From contig NZ_QJJU01000027.1 of NCBI RefSeq assembly GCF_003201655.1, positions 1 to 64,000 of the forward strand: 64,000 nt of DNA, in the 5' to 3' direction. Positions 8,120 to 16,996 of the stretch are shown one piece after another. Under the pieces are notes generated by a model, which saw only the letters and a program-made list of their open reading frames with translations, was not told where the DNA came from and searched no databases. A program made the position numbers and the translations under genes. Each line of letters opens with the position of its first letter. Position 1 is the stretch's first letter. Source of the DNA: Mycolicibacterium moriokaense. Its GTDB lineage: Bacteria; Actinomycetota; Actinomycetes; Mycobacteriales; Mycobacteriaceae.

Positions 8120-8531
8120 CAATCTGCGTGGTGTGTTTCGAGGGCTCTCTTCGAGAGTGGTAAGGAACCACACTGCAGTTCATGCGAAGTCGCTTGTCGG
8201 GAAAGATGTTCCACGCAGCGGAGAGGCAATGGAGATCGAGCTGAAGAAGGCGGGTGACAGCCCCCGGTGGACGGCGTTCGTGGGCGAGGCAACGTGATGC
8301 CCTCCCCGAACGTCGTGTCGCCGCGCGGCCATCTAGTGGAACCGCTCAACCTCTGGGTCGATCGGATGGCCGTTGAGAACTGCGGAGTCGACGCCGCGTA
8401 TCTGGCGTCTTCACGCAGTGGTGTGCAGGCGTGACGGCGAATCTTGGATCGAAGAGTCACGAGCCCGGTGCGCGTCCAGTGGAAATCGGTAGAACCGTCC
8501 GATGCGCTGCTCTAGAGCAGGAAGCTAGCTG
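8120..8531. other. Degenerate intergenic stretch
   Basis: About 400 bases between the SnoaL-like gene and the conserved hypothetical gene. No intact gene is supported. It contains a short plus-strand fragment resembling the start of an amidohydrolase (8297-8434, separate entry) and a 22-codon frame beginning at 8229. It looks like the remains of a decayed gene. Confidence 0.4.
8297..8434 (+). pseudogene. Possible amidohydrolase N-terminal fragment
   Basis: A 45-codon frame reading PRGHLVEPLNLWVDRM then CGVDAAYLASSRSGVQA. The first part resembles the DxHVxEPxxLWxxRL opening of the PF04909 amidohydrolases seen elsewhere in this window. The second part resembles their AGIDxxVLSxxxPGVQ strand. 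The two parts are adjacent although they lie far apart in intact enzymes, which would fit an internal deletion. Similarity is by eye and weak. Confidence 0.3.
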
Positions 8532-9119
8532 ATGGGGCGAATCGATGCGCGGCTAGAAGCACGCGATGCTGTTGGCGGTGACGACGGCTACACCATCGAA
8601 ATTGCGGCGCCGGATGTGGCGTCTTTGGTGAGCGGTGCCGGCGGTTTGCTGTTCGACCGTGGTCGTGTCGGCTGGAAAGTGCGAGTAGTGCTCGGCGCCG
8701 TTGAGAATGTTCAGCCGCTGCGCATTCTCGCGTGTATCGAGACTCCGTGTTGGTCCTTGCAGAGGCTCCGCAGGGAACCCAGGTCCTCGACGCTTGCCAT
8801 CCATGGCGACCTGCTGACCTCGAATCCGGCGACGCGCGACGTCGTGATGAAGGCCATACGGCGGGCCGGCAGCGAGGTAATCGTTTTCGGCGAGCGTTTG
8901 CCGGACCTCGGCGAGTCCGTCACCGAGGTCTCGTATCCGTTGGGCGCCGCGGCGCGGGCGTTCAAGCGCCAGGCTCAGCATGCGGCAGGCGCCGGCCGCG
9001 GGCGGGTCGGCGAGACCGAGGTATTCCGTCGCGCGGGCCCCCCGGATCCGCAATTCGTCTCGGACGGGAGATCAACACCGACCGAGGCTGTGATCATCCC
9101 CGCATCGAACCGTCGTTAG
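8532..9119 (+). CDS. Conserved hypothetical protein
   Basis: About 195 residues. The segments SLVSGAGGLLFDRGRVGWKV, PLRILACIE and GAAARAFKRQAQHAAG recall a family of mycobacterial hypothetical proteins with a GGWLFDR...GW.V signature, from memory only. Function is unknown. AGGAAG (8518-8523) stands before the ATG. The C-terminal ~35 residues are low in structure and may be less conserved. It precedes the thiolase operon but is separated from it by the operator at 9171. Confidence 0.55.
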   Translation: MGRIDARLEARDAVGGDDGYTIEIAAPDVASLVSGAGGLLFDRGRVGWKVRVVLGAVENVQPLRILACIETPCWSLQRLRREPRSSTLAIHGDLLTSNPATRDVVMKAIRRAGSEVIVFGERLPDLGESVTEVSYPLGAAARAFKRQAQHAAGAGRGRVGETEVFRRAGPPDPQFVSDGRSTPTEAVIIPASNRR

Positions 9120-9170
9120 CCGCCTGCTTTGCACTGCACTACCAGGGACTTGGGGCAGCCACGAAATTAT

Positions 9171-9183
9171 TTTACAGTGTAAA
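9171..9183. promoter_or_regulatory. Family A operator candidate (upstream of thiolase)
   Basis: TTTACAGTGTAAA, a perfect 6-1-6 palindrome, 78 nt before the thiolase start. A further TGTACA half-type element follows at 9192-9197. It belongs to the repeated family described in the findings. Confidence 0.6.
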
Positions 9184-9261
9184 GATGTGTGTGTACAGTT
9201 GCGCCGTGTACCGCCATCCTGACTGCGCGGTGAGGCGCGACCACGTGGAGATCGCGCTTCC

Positions 9262-10458
9262 GTGCCGAAGAAACGGAGAACCGTGGCTGTTCCAGTAGTC
9301 ATCGCCGCCACTCGCACGGCGATCGGGACCGCGTTCAAGGGGTCGTTGGTCAACGTGTCCGGTGAGGAGTTGGCGACAGCTATCGTCACCGAAGCCCTCC
9401 GTCGCGCACAGCTGGAACCGGCGTTGATTGACGATATTGTGCTGGCCGAAAGTCTCTACGGGGGTGGAGCTTTGGCTCGCTATGCCGCCACCGCGGCTGG
9501 CCTATTCGGTATTCCCGGGCTGGCGATCAACCGACACTGTGCGGGCGGCCTGGCGGCTGTCGGCGCAGCTGCCGCACAGATCGGATCGGGGATGGAATCG
9601 GTGATCGTCGCCGGCGGCGTGCAGTCGATCTCCACCCGGCCGGCGATGAAGTGGCGAATCCCTGGACCCGAACTCGAATTCGCCGAACCATGGCTTCCCC
9701 CAACGCATGTCGAGACCTCCGATGCACCCGCCGTCGACATGTCCGTTACCGTGGGGCACAACACCGCCAAAGCGCTCGGGATCACCCGGGAGGAGATGGA
9801 CGCGTGGGCATTGCGTTCGCACCAGCGTGCGATCGCGGCCGTCGACGCCGGAAAGTTCGTCGATGAGATCGTGGCGTTGACAGTTCAGGCGCAGGACGGA
9901 TCAGCGTTCGAGTTCTCCATCGACGAGCACCCCCGCCGGGATACCAGCCTGGAACGTCTTGCCGGGCTGAAAGTCCTGCATCCCGAGATCGAGGGATTCG
10001 CGATCACAGCCGGCAATTCCAGCGGCGTCAACGACGCCGCGGCGGCCTTGGTGGTCGCCCGCGACGACGTCGCCGAGAGCGAGGGCGCGCCGACCCTGGC
10101 CACCATCCGGGCGTGGGCGTCATACGCGACACATCCGCGCGACACCGGTCTGGCGGCGTTTAAGGTTATCCCGAAGGTGCTCGACCGGGCCGGCCTCAAG
10201 GTGTCCGACGTCGCGCTGTGGGAGATCAACGAGGCGTTCGCCTCCACCCCGATCGCAGCCTGCCGGGAGCTGGGCCTCGATGAAGACCGGGTCAACACCA
10301 GTGGCAGCGGCTGCAGCCTGGGCCACCCGGTCGCGGCCTCGGGCGCGCGGATGCTCACGACGATGATCCATGAACTGCGGCGCAACGATGGTGGTATCGG
10401 CGTCGCCGCGATGTGCGCGGGCGGCGGGCAGGGCGGGGCCGTCGTTGTCGAGGTCTGA
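9262..10458 (+). CDS. Thiolase (acetyl-CoA acyltransferase)
   Basis: A 398-residue thiolase that cleaves 3-ketoacyl-CoA with CoA to acetyl-CoA (or propionyl-CoA) and a shortened acyl-CoA, or the reverse. The nucleophilic cysteine is C93 in NRHCAGG. The other catalytic residues are H355 in GHPVAASGAR and C385 in CAGGGQGG, with NEAFA present as expected. GTG at 9262 or GTG at 9283 (before VPVVIAATRT) are both possible; the second has a closer purine-rich site. It is followed 45 nt later by a crotonase-fold gene in the same direction. It would carry out the last step of a beta-oxidation-like route. Confidence 0.9.
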   Translation: MPKKRRTVAVPVVIAATRTAIGTAFKGSLVNVSGEELATAIVTEALRRAQLEPALIDDIVLAESLYGGGALARYAATAAGLFGIPGLAINRHCAGGLAAVGAAAAQIGSGMESVIVAGGVQSISTRPAMKWRIPGPELEFAEPWLPPTHVETSDAPAVDMSVTVGHNTAKALGITREEMDAWALRSHQRAIAAVDAGKFVDEIVALTVQAQDGSAFEFSIDEHPRRDTSLERLAGLKVLHPEIEGFAITAGNSSGVNDAAAALVVARDDVAESEGAPTLATIRAWASYATHPRDTGLAAFKVIPKVLDRAGLKVSDVALWEINEAFASTPIAACRELGLDEDRVNTSGSGCSLGHPVAASGARMLTTMIHELRRNDGGIGVAAMCAGGGQGGAVVVEV

Positions 10459-10503
10459 GCGCCCACGCATGAGTAGACACGAGACGACGAAGGTGGCCAC
10501 CTA

Positions 10504-11400
10504 GTGACGGACAGTCCTGAATTGGTGCAGTACGAGACGCTGGACGAGGGGCGCATCGCCCGGATCTGGCTCAATCGGCCTGATGAGCACAACGCGCAGA
10601 ACCGCACGCTGCTGGTCCAGCTCGACGACGCGTTCCGGCGTGCGGAGGCCGACGACGATGTCCGCGTGGTGGTACTGGCCGCCCGTGGCAAGAACTTCTC
10701 GGCGGGGCACGACCTTGGTTCCGAAGCCTCGCTGCTGGAACGGCAGCCCGGTCCCGCCCAGCACGAGAGCTTCCGGCGCGACGGTGCGAGCAGGGAGGGC
10801 GTCGAGCGGCTCTACCTCCAGGAGTGGCACTACTTTTTCGACAACACCCGCCGCTGGCGCGACCTTCGCAAGGTAACCGTGGCCCAGGTGCAGGGCAACG
10901 CGATCTCGGCCGCCCTGATGCTGATCTGGGCGTGCGATTTCATCGTTGCCTCCGACGACGCCAGATTCAGCGATGTCGTCGCGGTGCGGCTGGGCATGCC
11001 CGGCGTCGAGTATTACGCCCATCCCTGGGAATTGGGCCCAAGACTGGCCAAAGAGCTTCTGATGACCGGTGATTCGTTGGATGCGGAAGGCGCTTATCGC
11101 ATTGGAATGGTGTCGAAGATCTTCCCGCGTGCCGAGCTGGAGGACAGGACGCTGGCTTTTGCGCGGCGCGTCGCCGAGTTGCCCACAATCGCCGCGTTGT
11201 TGGTCAAGGACTCCGTCAACGCGGCCAGCGACGCGATGGGATTCACTGAGGCGCTGCGCCACGGCTTCCACATCCACCAGCTTGGCCACGCGCATTGGAG
11301 TGTGCACAACGAGAACAAGTATCCGGTGGCGCTGCCCCCCGATGTGGCGGACTGGAGGTCGGCGCGTCCCGGTCAGGTCATCGGGCGCGACACGCTCTGA
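10504..11400 (+). CDS. Enoyl-CoA hydratase/isomerase family protein (no standard catalytic Glu)
   Basis: A 298-residue crotonase-fold protein. The first oxyanion-hole segment is KNFSAGHDL. By alignment to rat crotonase, the positions of its two catalytic glutamates are Met (in SAALMLIWACD) and Val (in SDVVAVRLG), so simple hydration of enoyl-CoA is unlikely. It shares the GPRLAKE.L pattern with the crotonase-fold gene at 35290. Family members of this type can be isomerases, C-C hydrolases or decarboxylases acting on acyl-CoA. It sits between the thiolase and the oxidoreductase/CoA-transferase genes. Confidence 0.8.
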   Translation: MTDSPELVQYETLDEGRIARIWLNRPDEHNAQNRTLLVQLDDAFRRAEADDDVRVVVLAARGKNFSAGHDLGSEASLLERQPGPAQHESFRRDGASREGVERLYLQEWHYFFDNTRRWRDLRKVTVAQVQGNAISAALMLIWACDFIVASDDARFSDVVAVRLGMPGVEYYAHPWELGPRLAKELLMTGDSLDAEGAYRIGMVSKIFPRAELEDRTLAFARRVAELPTIAALLVKDSVNAASDAMGFTEALRHGFHIHQLGHAHWSVHNENKYPVALPPDVADWRSARPGQVIGRDTL

Positions 11401-11463
11401 GGTTCCGCTGCGGAGTCTGGGGCGAAAGGTGGTGCAGACGATGGTGGTGCGACCATACTTTGT

Positions 11464-11478
11464 GAGAACAGTGTTCTC
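11464..11478. promoter_or_regulatory. Family B operator (upstream of GMC oxidoreductase)
   Basis: GAGAACAGTGTTCTC, a perfect 7-1-7 palindrome, 34 nt before the GMC oxidoreductase start. The copy at 15669-15683 matches at 14 of 15 positions. Likely bound by the TetR regulator encoded at 14860-15564. Confidence 0.65.
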
Positions 11479-11512
11479 GTGAGATGAGTACATCAAATCG
11501 AAGGGTGGCACC

Positions 11513-13108
11513 GTGGGCGGATACGACTACATTGTGGTGGGCGCGGGGTCGGCGGGCTGCGTGCTTGCCGATCGGCTCAGTGTCGATCCGGCTCACCAGG
11601 TTCTGCTCATCGAGGCGGGCGGATCGGACCGCAACCCTGCTGTCTCGATGCCCAAGGGTCTTGCGTTCCTGTTGAACAATCCCCGCTACGTGTGGCAGTA
11701 CGACGTCGAGCCGTTCGGACCGCACCGTCAGGAGGAGCACTGGGTCCGCGGCAAGCTGATCGGAGGTTCGAGCTCACTCAACGGCATGGTCTACAACCGC
11801 GGATCGCAGGTCGACTACGACGACATCGTCGCCCGCGGCAACCCTGGCTGGGGGTGGGACGAGATGCTGCGCATCTTCCGGACCATCGAGGACCACAATC
11901 TGGGCGAGTCCGAGATGCGCGGAAGCGGCGGACCCCTCGGCGTCAGTGTGAACCACACCGGCGAGGAAGTGTCCGAAGCCCTGATGGATTCGGCCACCAC
12001 CCTGGGCATCAAGCGGGTCGACGATGTCAACGCCTCAGACGATGAGCGCACCGGCTACACGCCCGCCACCATTCACAAGGGCAAGCGCGTCAGTTCAGCG
12101 AAGGCGTTCCTGCATCCGGCCAGCAAGCGGCCCAATCTCACGATCCTGAAACAGGCGACGGTCACCCACGTCATCTTCGACGGCGACCGGGCCGCCGGTG
12201 TGGCCGTCGTATCCGCTTCGGGGTCCGCGCAGTTGCATGCCAGCCGCGAGGTGATCCTGTGCGCGGGCAGCCTGGCCACACCCAAGCTGCTGCAGCTGTC
12301 GGGGATCGGGCCGCGGGACGTGCTAACAGCGGCCCGGGTGGACGTGCGGGTCGACAGCCCACGCGTGGGTGAGGGACTCCACGAGCATCGCTGCTTTCCG
12401 CTGCAGATGCGTCTGCGAGAGCCCAAGGGCTACAACAAGATGTTGTCGTCACCGGTGGGACAGGCCCGCGCCGGCCTCCGCTACCTGCTGTCGAAGAAAG
12501 GGCCGATCGCCACGCCGGCGTATGACATGTTGACCTTCATCCGGGCCGACCCGGCAAGCGAGCGTCCCGATGCGCAGGTGTTGATGACCCCGTTCTCCCT
12601 CGGGCTCGGATCGGTGGATGGCGGCCTCGAGACCCGCGCTGGCCTATCCCTATTGGGTTTTGTGTTGCGACCGACTAGCGAGGGGTCAGTGCGGATCCGC
12701 TCGACGGATCCCTCGCAGCCACCGAAGATTGACGTCACTTATCTCGACACCGATTACGACCGGCGCGTATCGGTGGCGATGTTTCACCGGATGCGTGAGA
12801 TCGTGGCTCAGCATCCCATCGCCGACATGCTGTTCTCCGAAATTGAACCCGGTCGTGCCGTCGAAGACGACGACAGCATCCTTCGCGCGGGTCTCCTCTA
12901 TGGCGGAACCGGTTACCACGCGTCAGGTGCGTGCGCGATGGGCCCGACGGAGAGCGATCCGCTCGACAGTCGACTTCGCGTGCGGTGCGTCACCGGCCTT
13001 CGCGTTGTCGACGTCTCGGTCATGCCGACGATGGTGTCGGGCAATCTGAACGGCCCGATCATGGCCATGGCCTGGAGAGCGGCCGAAATGATCCTCGAGG
13101 ATCGTTAG
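11513..13108 (+). CDS. GMC-family FAD oxidoreductase (alcohol/choline dehydrogenase-like)
   Basis: A 531-residue flavoprotein that oxidises an alcohol to the aldehyde or ketone. The N-terminal VVGAGSAGCVLADRL binds the ADP part of FAD. GKLIGGSSSLNGMVYNRG is the GMC signature 1, and AGSLATPKLLQLSGIG is signature 2. The C-terminus has GTGYHASGACAMG with the active-site histidine. Some mycobacterial GMC enzymes depend on mycofactocin; that cannot be told here. The GTG start at 11513 is immediately followed by the Rossmann motif. It leads a set with a CoA transferase and a SnoaL-like gene. Confidence 0.87.
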   Translation: MGGYDYIVVGAGSAGCVLADRLSVDPAHQVLLIEAGGSDRNPAVSMPKGLAFLLNNPRYVWQYDVEPFGPHRQEEHWVRGKLIGGSSSLNGMVYNRGSQVDYDDIVARGNPGWGWDEMLRIFRTIEDHNLGESEMRGSGGPLGVSVNHTGEEVSEALMDSATTLGIKRVDDVNASDDERTGYTPATIHKGKRVSSAKAFLHPASKRPNLTILKQATVTHVIFDGDRAAGVAVVSASGSAQLHASREVILCAGSLATPKLLQLSGIGPRDVLTAARVDVRVDSPRVGEGLHEHRCFPLQMRLREPKGYNKMLSSPVGQARAGLRYLLSKKGPIATPAYDMLTFIRADPASERPDAQVLMTPFSLGLGSVDGGLETRAGLSLLGFVLRPTSEGSVRIRSTDPSQPPKIDVTYLDTDYDRRVSVAMFHRMREIVAQHPIADMLFSEIEPGRAVEDDDSILRAGLLYGGTGYHASGACAMGPTESDPLDSRLRVRCVTGLRVVDVSVMPTMVSGNLNGPIMAMAWRAAEMILEDR

Positions 13109-13149
13109 CCGGTGGATTTTCTGCCCGATCGATAGACAGGAATGATGTT

Positions 13150-14373
13150 GTGACAGCTGTAATGCAGGGGATCCGTGTCCTGGAGGTCGCCGAGCACACG
13201 TTCGTCCCCGCCGCTTCGGCGATCTTGTCCGACTGGGGGGCCGACGTCATCAAGATCGAGCCCGCGGAACGCGGCGATGCGATGCGCGGCATCATGTCGT
13301 CGGGGAACATGCGACTCGACGGTGGAGCGTGGCATCCGCTGCTCCAGCATTCCAACCGCGGCAAGCGCAGCATCGGTCTTGACTTGAGCACGGCCGAGGG
13401 CGTCGACATTCTGTACAAGTTGGCCGCGACATGCGACGTATTCCTGACCAACAAACTACCCGCGGTGCGGTCCAAGCTGCGCATCGACGTCGAGGACATC
13501 CGCGCTGTCAACGACAAGATCGTCTACGTGCGCGGGACAGGGTTCGGCTCACGCGGCCCCGAAGCCGACCGTGGTGGGTACGACGTGCTGGGCTACTGGT
13601 GCCGTGCCGGCGTGGCCTACGGGGCGAAACCTGTTGAGCTGGACGCGATCACCGCCCAGCCGGCCCCGGCATACGGTGACTCGATAGGGGCCATGACGAT
13701 CGCCGGTGGCATTTCGGCGGCCCTGCTTCATCGCGAGCGCACGGGCGAGGCGCCCATCGTGGACGTTTCGCTGTTGGCCACCGGGATGTGGGCGATGGGC
13801 GCAGCGATCGCCCTGTCACACGAGGTGAACAGCCCCTGGGGCCAATTCCCGGTGGGCACCGACGTCGGCAATCCGTTGACCGCCAGCTATCGGACCTCCG
13901 ACGGGCACTGGCTCCAACTGGCGTGCCTGCAGGGCTTCCACTATTGGGCCGATGCGTGCCGCGTTACCGGCTTGTCGGAGCTGGTCGACGACGAGCGGTT
14001 CGCTGATCCCGAGACCTTGGCAGCCAACAGCCCGACCGCCAGGGCCATTCTCGCTGAGCGATTCGCCACCGCACCGATGGACGAGTGGAAGCAGCGGCTC
14101 GCGGACTTTCGCGGCCAGTGGTCCCCGGTTCAGGACCCCATCGAGGTCAAGAGTGACCCCCAGGTTGTCGCGAACGGGTACATCGTCGAAGCCGAGTCAT
14201 CATCCGGCGACAAGCACCCGCTGGTTGCCACGCCGGTCCAATTCGACCAGACGCCGTCCCCGACACGGCGTGCGCCCGATTTCAATGAGCACGGCGACGC
14301 GATCTTGACCGACGACCTCGGGATGGATTGGGACGACGTCATCGAATTGAAGGTCAAAGGCGTCGTCGCGTGA
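13150..14373 (+). CDS. CaiB/BaiF-type (family III) acyl-CoA transferase
   Basis: About 407 residues, predicted to move CoA from one acyl-CoA to a free acid and so activate the substrate without ATP. The N-terminus MQGIRVLEVAEHTFVPAASA and ADVIKIEPAERGD are standard family III motifs. The catalytic aspartate is D177 in YGDSIGAMTIAGG. The GTG at 13150, with AGGA before it, was chosen because the family starts here; the frame is open far upstream through the oxidoreductase gene. It overlaps the next gene by 4 nt. Confidence 0.87.
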   Translation: MTAVMQGIRVLEVAEHTFVPAASAILSDWGADVIKIEPAERGDAMRGIMSSGNMRLDGGAWHPLLQHSNRGKRSIGLDLSTAEGVDILYKLAATCDVFLTNKLPAVRSKLRIDVEDIRAVNDKIVYVRGTGFGSRGPEADRGGYDVLGYWCRAGVAYGAKPVELDAITAQPAPAYGDSIGAMTIAGGISAALLHRERTGEAPIVDVSLLATGMWAMGAAIALSHEVNSPWGQFPVGTDVGNPLTASYRTSDGHWLQLACLQGFHYWADACRVTGLSELVDDERFADPETLAANSPTARAILAERFATAPMDEWKQRLADFRGQWSPVQDPIEVKSDPQVVANGYIVEAESSSGDKHPLVATPVQFDQTPSPTRRAPDFNEHGDAILTDDLGMDWDDVIELKVKGVVA

Positions 14374-14792
14374 CAGAGCCGGACTCACAACTGCTTGACG
14401 AGCTGCGAATCCGGCGCCTGATCGAACGCTACTGTGCGCTGCTCGACTGCGGTGAAATTGACGAACTGCTCGACCTGTTCGACGAAGACTGCTCATTCTC
14501 GATGATGGGGCAGGCGTTCCGAGGGCGATCCGAGCTGACAACGGTGTGGAGCCGGCTGAGTCCGACGGATCGACCTGCCACGCTGCACGCCGTCGTGAAC
14601 CCGGTTATCTCGGTCGACGGTGACCGAGCCACCGCCGTCACCGGGTGGGCGATGCTGGATCGCAGCGGTCCGGACCGGCAGACGGTGATCGCGCTCGCGG
14701 GGTGGTACTTCGACGAGTTGACCAGGGGATCCGACGGCGCGTGGCGGTTCAACAACCGTCGCGTTCAGAAACTTGCTCGGCCTCGGCAATGA
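14370..14792 (+). CDS. SnoaL-like/NTF2-fold protein
   Basis: A 140-residue NTF2-fold protein: ELRIRRLIERYCALLDCG at the N-terminus, a central VVNPVISVDGD strand and GAWRFNNRRVQKL near the end. These proteins may act as cyclase, isomerase or dehydratase. The GTG start overlaps the CoA-transferase stop (GTGA), so the two are translationally coupled. A second NTF2-like protein is encoded at 7607, but the two differ in sequence. The exact reaction is unknown. Confidence 0.78.
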   Translation: MTEPDSQLLDELRIRRLIERYCALLDCGEIDELLDLFDEDCSFSMMGQAFRGRSELTTVWSRLSPTDRPATLHAVVNPVISVDGDRATAVTGWAMLDRSGPDRQTVIALAGWYFDELTRGSDGAWRFNNRRVQKLARPRQ

Positions 14793-14794
14793 CC

Positions 14795-14836
14795 GTTCTC
14801 ATTTTCGTCGGGGCCGTGTAACCACCATTTGAGAAC
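14795..14836. promoter_or_regulatory. Possible family B half-sites before the TetR gene
   Basis: GTTCTC (14795-14800) and GAGAAC (14831-14836) are the half-sites of the family B palindrome, here 30 nt apart and just before the GTG at 14860. They could allow weak autoregulation. The spacing is unusual, so confidence is low. Confidence 0.3.
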
Positions 14837-14859
14837 GCCGACTCGCTAGACTCCGTCCT

Positions 14860-15564
14860 GTGAGCAAGTCAGCGGCCGCCGCATCGAATCGAGCCTGGTT
14901 GGACATAGCGCCGCAGCCGGGCTCGCGCTGGCGTAAGCGCTCGGCCGAGCGCGCCACCGAGGATGTGCGTAAGAAGGCCGAGGCCCGCAGCGACCGCTTC
15001 CTGAACATCGCGCTCGAATTGCTCAGCGAAGGGGGCTCGGAAAATCTGTCGGTCCGCAAGGTCGTCGAGCTGTCGGGGCTGTCCCTGCGCTCGTTCTACC
15101 AGTCGTTCAGCGGTACCGACGACCTGTTTCTCGCGATATATGAGGAGGCCACCCTCGGCGGGCTGGAGCGACAGCTCGAAGCCGTCGCTGCCGCCGGTTC
15201 GGACCCGCTCGATCGACTGCGGGCCTTCATGGAAGCGGAGTGGATAGCAACCGAGGCGGCTTCGCCACTGCTCCAGCGCTCCTTGGTCAGCTTCCACCAG
15301 CGATTGAGTGAGACCCGGCCGACGGAGCTCGCGGCATTGATGGAGCCTCAGCACAACGCGCTGACCGAGCTGCTCCGCAATTGCCGCACCGCCGGGATGA
15401 CCGGCCCCGGGTTGGACGATTCGACGACGGCCTCGATCTTGCTGCACGTGATGATGGAGATGCTGCAGGCGAAGGTCCTCGGGTTCCACGTCGGAGGCGA
15501 CGAAGTCACCTCCGACCAGTTCTGGGGCTTCCTCAAGGCCGCGTTCACCGACCGCACGGCCTGA
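14860..15564 (+). CDS. TetR-family transcriptional regulator
   Basis: A 234-residue repressor. The helix-turn-helix lies at about residues 45-95: FLNIALELLSEGGSENLSV, then VVELSGLSLRSFYQSF. The variable C-terminal domain should bind a small ligand, probably an acyl-CoA or pathway intermediate. A basic N-terminal arm (RWRKRSAERATEDVRKKAEARS) precedes it. It lies between two operons that both carry GAGAACAGTGTT operators (11464 and 15669), which makes it the natural candidate for binding them. That link is inference. Confidence 0.85.
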   Translation: MSKSAAAASNRAWLDIAPQPGSRWRKRSAERATEDVRKKAEARSDRFLNIALELLSEGGSENLSVRKVVELSGLSLRSFYQSFSGTDDLFLAIYEEATLGGLERQLEAVAAAGSDPLDRLRAFMEAEWIATEAASPLLQRSLVSFHQRLSETRPTELAALMEPQHNALTELLRNCRTAGMTGPGLDDSTTASILLHVMMEMLQAKVLGFHVGGDEVTSDQFWGFLKAAFTDRTA

Positions 15565-15613
15565 TCCCGGTCAGATCGACCGCCCGGTTCCCCGGTTTCG
15601 GCCGGGCTTGATC

Positions 15614-15626
15614 TGTACTTCGTAAA
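15614..15626. promoter_or_regulatory. Family A-like operator candidate
   Basis: TGTACTTCGTAAA, 111 nt before the amidohydrolase start and 43 nt upstream of the family B palindrome. If both are real, this operon would answer to two regulators. Confidence 0.4.
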
Positions 15627-15668
15627 GTGATCGTTGCCACTCCTTCTGGCGTCAGCTAGCCTCTCAAA

Positions 15669-15683
15669 GAGAACAGTGTTCTT
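15669..15683. promoter_or_regulatory. Family B operator (upstream of amidohydrolase operon)
   Basis: GAGAACAGTGTTCTT, one mismatch from the perfect palindrome at 11464. It lies 41 nt before the chosen GTG at 15725 and overlaps the region before an alternative ATG at 15689. Likely target of the neighbouring TetR. Confidence 0.62.
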
Positions 15684-15724
15684 CAAATATGAATACGCTG
15701 AATCGGACGGCGAGGAGATCTGCA

Positions 15725-16996
15725 GTGAATCTTGACGACATGATCTTGGTCAGCATCGACGACCACGTAATCGAACCGCCGGATATGTTCGACGGCCATG
15801 TCCCGCAGAAGTGGGCTGACCTGGCGCCGAAGGTCGAACGGAGCCCCGAAGGAATCGACCGATGGGTCTTCCAGGGCATCGAGACCTCGACGCCGTTCGG
15901 CATGTGCGCCGTCGTCACCTGGCCGAAGGAAGAGTGGGGGTTTAACCCGGGCGTCTTCTCCGAGATCCGGCCCGCCTGCTACGACGTCGACCTGCGGGTC
16001 CGAGACATGGACGCCGGCGGGGTTTTGGCGTCGATGAACTTTCCAACGATGGCGGGGTTCAACGCGCGGACCTTCTGCGAGGCCGACGACAAAGACCTCG
16101 CACTCGTCATGCTCAAGGCATACAACGATTGGCACATCGACGAGTGGTGCGGATCGCATCCCGGCAGGTTTATCCCGATCGGGATTGTGCCGATGTGGGA
16201 TCCGGAACTGTGCGCGGCCGAGGTCCGTCGGCTAGCGGCAAAGGGCTGTAAGGCGATCAGCTTCTTGGAGGCGCCGCACGCGTTTGGCTTCCCCAGCTTC
16301 CACAATGAGTACTGGGACCCGATGCTGACCGCGATGTCGGAGACCGGTTCGGTGATGTGTATGCACATTGGTGCCAGCGGCAGCCTGATCACCTTGGCGC
16401 CCGACGCGCCCATGGATCACCACATCATCCTGCCGACGCAGCTGACACTGATGGCGTTGCAGGACATCCTGTTCGGCCGCACCCTACGTAGGTTCCCCGA
16501 CCTCCGGGTAGCGCTGTCCGAAGGTGGCATCGGCTGGATTCCCTACTACCTGGAGCGCGCTGACCGCCATGCGTCCAATCAGCTCTGGCTGGACCAGGAC
16601 TGGTCCAAGCGCAAGCCGAGCCAGATCTTCCGGGACCAGATCCTGGCGTGCTTCATCACCGACCCGGCAGGCGTCAAGATGCGTAACGAGATCGGCATCG
16701 ACAACCTGGCCTGGGAGTGCGATTACCCGCATACCGACTCGACGTGGCCGAACGGTCCTGAACAGCTATGGAGTGAGTTCGCGTCCGCCAACGCGACACC
16801 CCAAGAGATCAACAAGATCACCTACGAAAACAGCTGCCGTTTCTTCGATTTCGACCCGTTCAAGCACACCAAGAAGGAAGACGCCACCGTGGCGGCGCGG
16901 CGGGCCCGCGCCACGGATGTCGATCTGTCTACGGTGAGTAAGGCCGAATACCGGGCTCGCGCCGAGGCGGCGGGCAAGGAAAAGGTTCAGGTGTGA
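15725..16996 (+). CDS. Amidohydrolase (PF04909, ACMSD/resorcylate decarboxylase-like)
   Basis: About 423 residues in a TIM-barrel metal hydrolase fold. SIDDHVIEPP near the N-terminus is the reduced metal motif of this family, a middle HIGAS gives a metal histidine, and ECDYPHTDSTWP carries the C-terminal aspartate. Relatives hydrolyse C-N or C-C bonds or decarboxylate aromatic acids, so it may open a ring or cleave a beta-diketone; the reaction is not determined. GTG 15725 has AGGAGA six bases upstream and was preferred to ATG 15689. It heads a long operon and overlaps a second amidohydrolase by 4 nt. Confidence 0.82.
   Translation: MNLDDMILVSIDDHVIEPPDMFDGHVPQKWADLAPKVERSPEGIDRWVFQGIETSTPFGMCAVVTWPKEEWGFNPGVFSEIRPACYDVDLRVRDMDAGGVLASMNFPTMAGFNARTFCEADDKDLALVMLKAYNDWHIDEWCGSHPGRFIPIGIVPMWDPELCAAEVRRLAAKGCKAISFLEAPHAFGFPSFHNEYWDPMLTAMSETGSVMCMHIGASGSLITLAPDAPMDHHIILPTQLTLMALQDILFGRTLRRFPDLRVALSEGGIGWIPYYLERADRHASNQLWLDQDWSKRKPSQIFRDQILACFITDPAGVKMRNEIGIDNLAWECDYPHTDSTWPNGPEQLWSEFASANATPQEINKITYENSCRFFDFDPFKHTKKEDATVAARRARATDVDLSTVSKAEYRARAEAAGKEKVQV

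Noticed and set aside
8119..8460. Minus-strand frame of 113 codons
   Set aside because: It would cross the operator at 8100-8119 and has no family resemblance; the plus strand has a better, though decayed, explanation.
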